Source: Nymphaea colorata
Taxonomy: Eukaryota > Streptophyta > Magnoliopsida > Nymphaeales > Nymphaeaceae
Direction: 5' to 3'
NCBI RefSeq assembly: GCF_008831285.2
Contig: NC_045139.1
Location: forward strand, 26,022,412-26,082,411
Length of the DNA: 60,000 nt
Program-made: the position numbers and the translations under genes
Part shown: positions 57,800-60,000 of the stretch, piece after piece
Layout: each line of letters opens with the position of its first letter
Position numbering within the stretch: the stretch's first letter is position 1
Notes under the pieces: generated by a model
Database searches by the model: none
What the model saw: the letters and a program-made list of their open reading frames with translations, nothing else
Told to the model about the DNA's origin: nothing

Positions 57800-59014
57800 C
57801 AACATAGATTGTGGGTCCCTAAAGATGAAGGGGTGAAGCGACGGTTGCTGGATGAAGCTCACAAATCTAAGTTTTCTATACACCCTGGCAGTACAAAGAT
57901 GTTTCAGGATATGAAGAGAAATTTTTGGTGGCCTGGAATGAAGCGTGAAATTGCAGAATATGTGGCAAAGTGCTTAGTTTGCCAACAAGTAAAAGCAGAG
58001 CATCAACGGCCCGGAAGCTTGTTGCAAAGAATCGATATCCCGGTGTGGAAATGGAAAGACATTACAATGGATTTTGTAGTTGGATTGCCTCACACCCGAA
58101 GACAGCATGATGCCATATGGGTGATTATTGATCGACTGACGAAGTCCGCTCATTTTCTGTCTATTAGAATTAATCAGTCTTTGGAAAGTCTCGCAGAGTT
58201 TTATATTGGCGAGATAGTGATATTGCATGGTGTGCCAAGGTCTATAATTTCGGATCGAGATCCACGTTCTACCTCTAGATTTTGGGGGCAATTGCAGAAG
58301 GCTTTGGGTACCAAGCTTAAGCTAAGCACAGCGTTCCACCCCCAAACTGATGGGCAATCGGAGAGGACCATTCAGACCTTAGAGGACATGTTGCGTGCAT
58401 GTGTCTTAGAGTGGAAAGGAGAATGGGACAAACATGTGAAACTGGCAGAATTTGCATATAATAACAGTTACCACTCTAGTATTGGGATGGCACCTTTTGA
58501 GGCTTTGTATGGAAGGCCGTGCAGATCCCCAGCTTGTTGGACCGATTTGGGCGATGGTAAAATCGAAAACCCTTTAGTTTTGCAACACTACACCGACCAA
58601 GTGCAATTGATAAGGAAAAAGTTGTTAACTGCTCAGAGTAGACAGAAAAGCTATGCCGACATTCGTCGTAGAGAATTGACTTTTGAGGTTGGTGATCATG
58701 TGTTTTTGAAGATTTCCCCTACTAGAGGTGTTTTTCGTTTTGGTGTGAAGGGAAAGTTGAGCCCGAGGTTCGTAGGACCTTTTGAGATATTAGGGAAGAT
58801 TGGAGAGGTGGCCTATAGATTGGCACTACCACCAGACTTGAGCCATGTTCATGACGTTTTTCATGTTTCCATGCTTCAAAAGTACGTACCAGATCCGACT
58901 CATGTGATTGATTTTCAAGGTATTCGGGTGCAAGATGATCTGACAACGGAAGAAAAACCTATTAGAATTGTGGATCGAAGAGAGCAAGTGCTTCGCACGA
59001 AAAGAATTCCTTTA
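57800..59014 (+). pseudogene. Gypsy integrase segment
   Basis: The frame 57533-59026 has the H-H-C-C zinc site (HPGST...CLVCQQVKAEHQRPG), the catalytic Asp, Asp and Glu (MDFVVGLP; SDRDPR; QSERTIQTLEDMLRACV) and the family phrase EFAYNNSYHSSIGMAPFEAL. A GPF/Y module (SPRFVGPFEILGKIGEVAYR) follows. The usual chromodomain would begin shortly after IPL, but the sequence changes to unrelated DNA there. Confidence 0.92.
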
Positions 59015-59142
59015 GGGCCCGTTTGACGGGCAGAAAATATCATGTAGCACAAGAAAAAAATTTCAAATTTTAAAAAATTTCCGGTTTTATCAAACGCAGA
59101 AATATTTTTGGAGCCGTTAAACTCGTTTCCGAAAATATTTTT

Positions 59143-59186
59143 CCGGAAACATGTTTCCACCGCGAGGGGTGGAAACATATTTCCGG
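59143..59186. repeat. Strong hairpin, 19-bp arms
   Basis: CCGGAAACATGTTTCCACC (59143-59161) and GGTGGAAACATATTTCCGG (59168-59186) pair at 18 of 19 positions around a 6-base loop. It lies about 130 bases inside the inserted element. A terminator-like or MITE-internal foldback are both possible. Confidence 0.85.
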
Positions 59187-59220
59187 GTTTATTTTTGTGA
59201 CCGTTAGGGCTCGCGCGAGT

Positions 59221-59332
59221 CTTCCTCCTACCGCTGCCTCTCGCGTCTTCCTCCTGCCGCTGCCTCTCGCGTCTTGCTCCTGCCGGTGCTTCATCGTTCT
59301 CAACCTCCTGCCGGTGCTTCATCGTTCTCAAC
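59221..59332. repeat. Two short tandem duplications in a leader-like region
   Basis: A 26-bp unit (CTTCCTCCTACCGCTGCCTC then TCGCGT) occupies 59221-59246 and 59247-59272 with one change. A 28-bp unit (CTCCTGCCGGTGCTTCATCG then TTCTCAAC) occupies 59277-59304 and 59305-59332, identical. CT-rich leaders of plant genes often carry such duplications. Confidence 0.9.
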
Positions 59333-59818
59333 CTCCTGCCGCACTGCTGCTTCAATCCCCTGGTCGTCTCTCTCGCTCTGTCACTTTCTTCGGCCTTCTC
59401 TTTCTTTCTCCCTCTGTCTCGCTTTGGGGTTTCCATCGTAGATGTTCCCAGTTCGACGCCGAAGGTAATTCCTGGTGGTAGGGAGTCGGAGATCGTCTCC
59501 CATTGTCTCCGGCTTCTTGTGGATTGAAGATAGGGTTTTTCTTCATTCTTTTCTGTGTATGATCTCTAGAAACTTTTAGGGTTTCCGTTTTTTCTTGGAT
59601 GATCGTCTCCTATCCTCTTTCTGCGATTCGCAAATGTGCCTGAGTGTGGGGTAGCGTGGAGAAGGGAGAGGGGGGAGCTATGTTTTGGTGGTGAACAGTG
59701 GGTTTTGTAGTTTTAAAGAGTGTGGTGTCGGCGGTGTAGGGTTTTCCCTGTCTGCAATTGTTGTTTCTGCAACTGTCGGCGATTTTTTCAAGTGGGTAGG
59801 AGGAAAGAGAGGGAAAAG

Positions 59819-59960
59819 ATGGCCCAGAAATTTGATTTCTCAGATTGTTGGTCTAGCTAGACAAGGACGGGGAACTCCTGTTGTGGTGACAATGGAGAAC
59901 CCCAACTTCTCTGTGCTGGAACTTGATGGGCATGCTGCATACGTCTGAGATTCAAGGTTT
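59819..59960 (+). pseudogene. Fragment like the N-terminus of a cellulose synthase-like C (CSLC) protein
   Basis: From ATG 59819 the frame reads MAQKFDFSDCWSS then TAG (59858-59860). One frame over, from 59871, it reads GTPVVVTMENPNFSVLELDG and HAAYV, then TGA (59946-59948). CSLC proteins begin with MAP..DFS.WW... followed by GTPVVVKMENPN.S..EIDG; both parts are present in order and at the right spacing. CSLC enzymes are Golgi glucan synthases that make the xyloglucan backbone. A single extra base between the two parts and two stops break the copy, and similarity fades after the TGA. The pyrimidine-rich 59200-59810 would be its 5' UTR. I assign this from a short motif, so confidence is moderate. 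Confidence 0.5.
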
Positions 59961-60000
59961 CTTGCACGCAATTTACTTGTCATGGTTGTCGTTTAGAGCC

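Larger units (their letters stand above)
51201..59014 (+). mobile_element. Ty3/gypsy chromovirus (Del/Tekay-like), 3' end missing
   Basis: The order 5' LTR, primer binding site, gag, protease, RT, RNase H, integrase on the plus strand is that of gypsy. The integrase tail VHDVFHVSMLQKYVPDPTHV followed by REQVLRTKRIPL is typical of Tekay-type chromoviruses, in which a chromodomain follows. Pol is cut after the Leu codon TTA at 59012-59014, exactly where a Harbinger-like terminus (GGGCCCGTTTG) begins, so the chromodomain and 3' LTR are not seen in the window. Only two stops interrupt 4.5 kb of gag-pol, so this is the youngest large element here. Confidence 0.93.
54501..59026 (+). pseudogene. Gypsy gag-pol polyprotein with two nonsense codons
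   Basis: The chosen start is ATG at 54501 ([10 protein letters not shown]), because the upstream in-frame codons have no gag character. One frame runs to 59026, broken only by TGA 56945-56947 (after VISKD, where Gly is usual) and TAG 57473-57475 (after RQRR, where Trp is usual). Gag carries [20 protein letters not shown]. The knuckle [14 protein letters not shown] lacks its second Cys (Tyr, codon 55580-55582). Protease: [12 protein letters not shown] (family usually DSG). [10 protein letters not shown] to FVDDILVYS (56779-56805). RNase [11 protein letters not shown] at about 57220. Integrase: HPGST...CLVCQQ zinc site, then MDFVVGLP, SDRDPR and ERTIQ as the DDE residues. The last residues GPV and the stop come from the inserted DNA. 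Confidence 0.93.
59012..60000 (+). mobile_element. Left part of a PIF/Harbinger-like element carrying gene-like sequence
   Basis: TTA (59012-59014) is followed by GGGCCCGTTTGACGGG, the form of a Tourist/PIF terminus with TTA target, and gypsy pol homology stops at that exact point. Inside are an AT-rich block, an 18-of-19 hairpin (59143-59186), small tandem repeats and a gene-like 5' end (59190-59948). The right terminus and second TTA would lie past 60000, so the insertion is inferred from one edge. A Mutator-like or other capture element would also fit a GGGCCCG start. Confidence 0.5.

Noticed and set aside
56014-58946. Several minus-strand frames opposite gypsy pol
   Set aside because: They are antisense shadows of the RT, RNase H and integrase coding sequence.
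1-60000. A previously undescribed multi-gene system
   Set aside because: All multi-gene regions resolve to known retrotransposon or DNA transposon layouts; the only cellular gene is a conserved chloroplast DnaJ. The gene-capture candidate at 59 kb is the closest to something new.

Overview
This window reads as nuclear DNA of a flowering plant. It is AT-rich and has a single recognisable cellular gene, split by long introns with GT-AG junctions and encoding a probable chloroplast protein. Everything else I can identify is transposable-element material of plant type: Ty1/copia, a Ty3/gypsy chromovirus, LINEs, hAT, PIF/Harbinger and MITEs. There are no operons, ribosome binding sites, CRISPR arrays, rRNA or tRNA genes that I can see. 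The species cannot be named from this sequence alone.

Layout from left to right. 1-4330 is non-genic, with a microsatellite, a short direct repeat and a CT-rich stretch. 4331-8935 is a decayed Ty1/copia retrotransposon with a 3' LTR but no 5' LTR that I can find. 9221-12951 is best explained as a 3.7 kb minus-strand solo LTR of a Del/Tekay-like gypsy element. 13060-13905 is a LINE remnant. 15345-24109 (minus strand) is a seven-exon gene for a chloroplast type I DnaJ protein of the DJA5/DJA6 class; its 5' UTR and promoter probably extend to about 25.9 kb. 26.7-29.5 kb is a cluster of small repeats: foldback elements, a 30-bp tandem repeat, a 477-bp hAT MITE and a LINE-derived RNase H fragment. 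29.6-33.2 kb is unclassified, partly LTR-like.

33640-38755 is a complete hAT transposon with terminal inverted repeats, a degenerate 8-bp target duplication and a transposase broken by two nonsense codons and a frameshift. A Tourist-like MITE follows at 38812-38979. 39.6-42.8 kb is a LINE with an internal deletion. 43.2-50.3 kb is degraded, with tandem repeats and scattered PIF/Harbinger pieces, including two transposase fragments in opposite orientation. 51.2-59.0 kb is a Tekay-like gypsy element with a 3 kb 5' LTR, a primer binding site and a nearly open gag-pol. Its pol is cut exactly at a TTA followed by a Harbinger-like terminus (59015). The inserted DNA carries what looks like the 5' end of a cellulose synthase-like C (CSLC) gene and runs off the window.

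The elements do not form a pathway; the window is a nest of insertions of different ages around one housekeeping chloroplast gene. Many of the stop codons in old elements (copia, LINE, hAT and one in gypsy) are CAG, CAA, CGA or TGG changed by C-to-T or G-to-A, as expected from deamination of methylated cytosine. I found no convincing new biological system. The most interesting items are the probable gene capture at 59.0-60.0 kb, the complete hAT with a related MITE, and the foldback repeats in the DnaJ introns.
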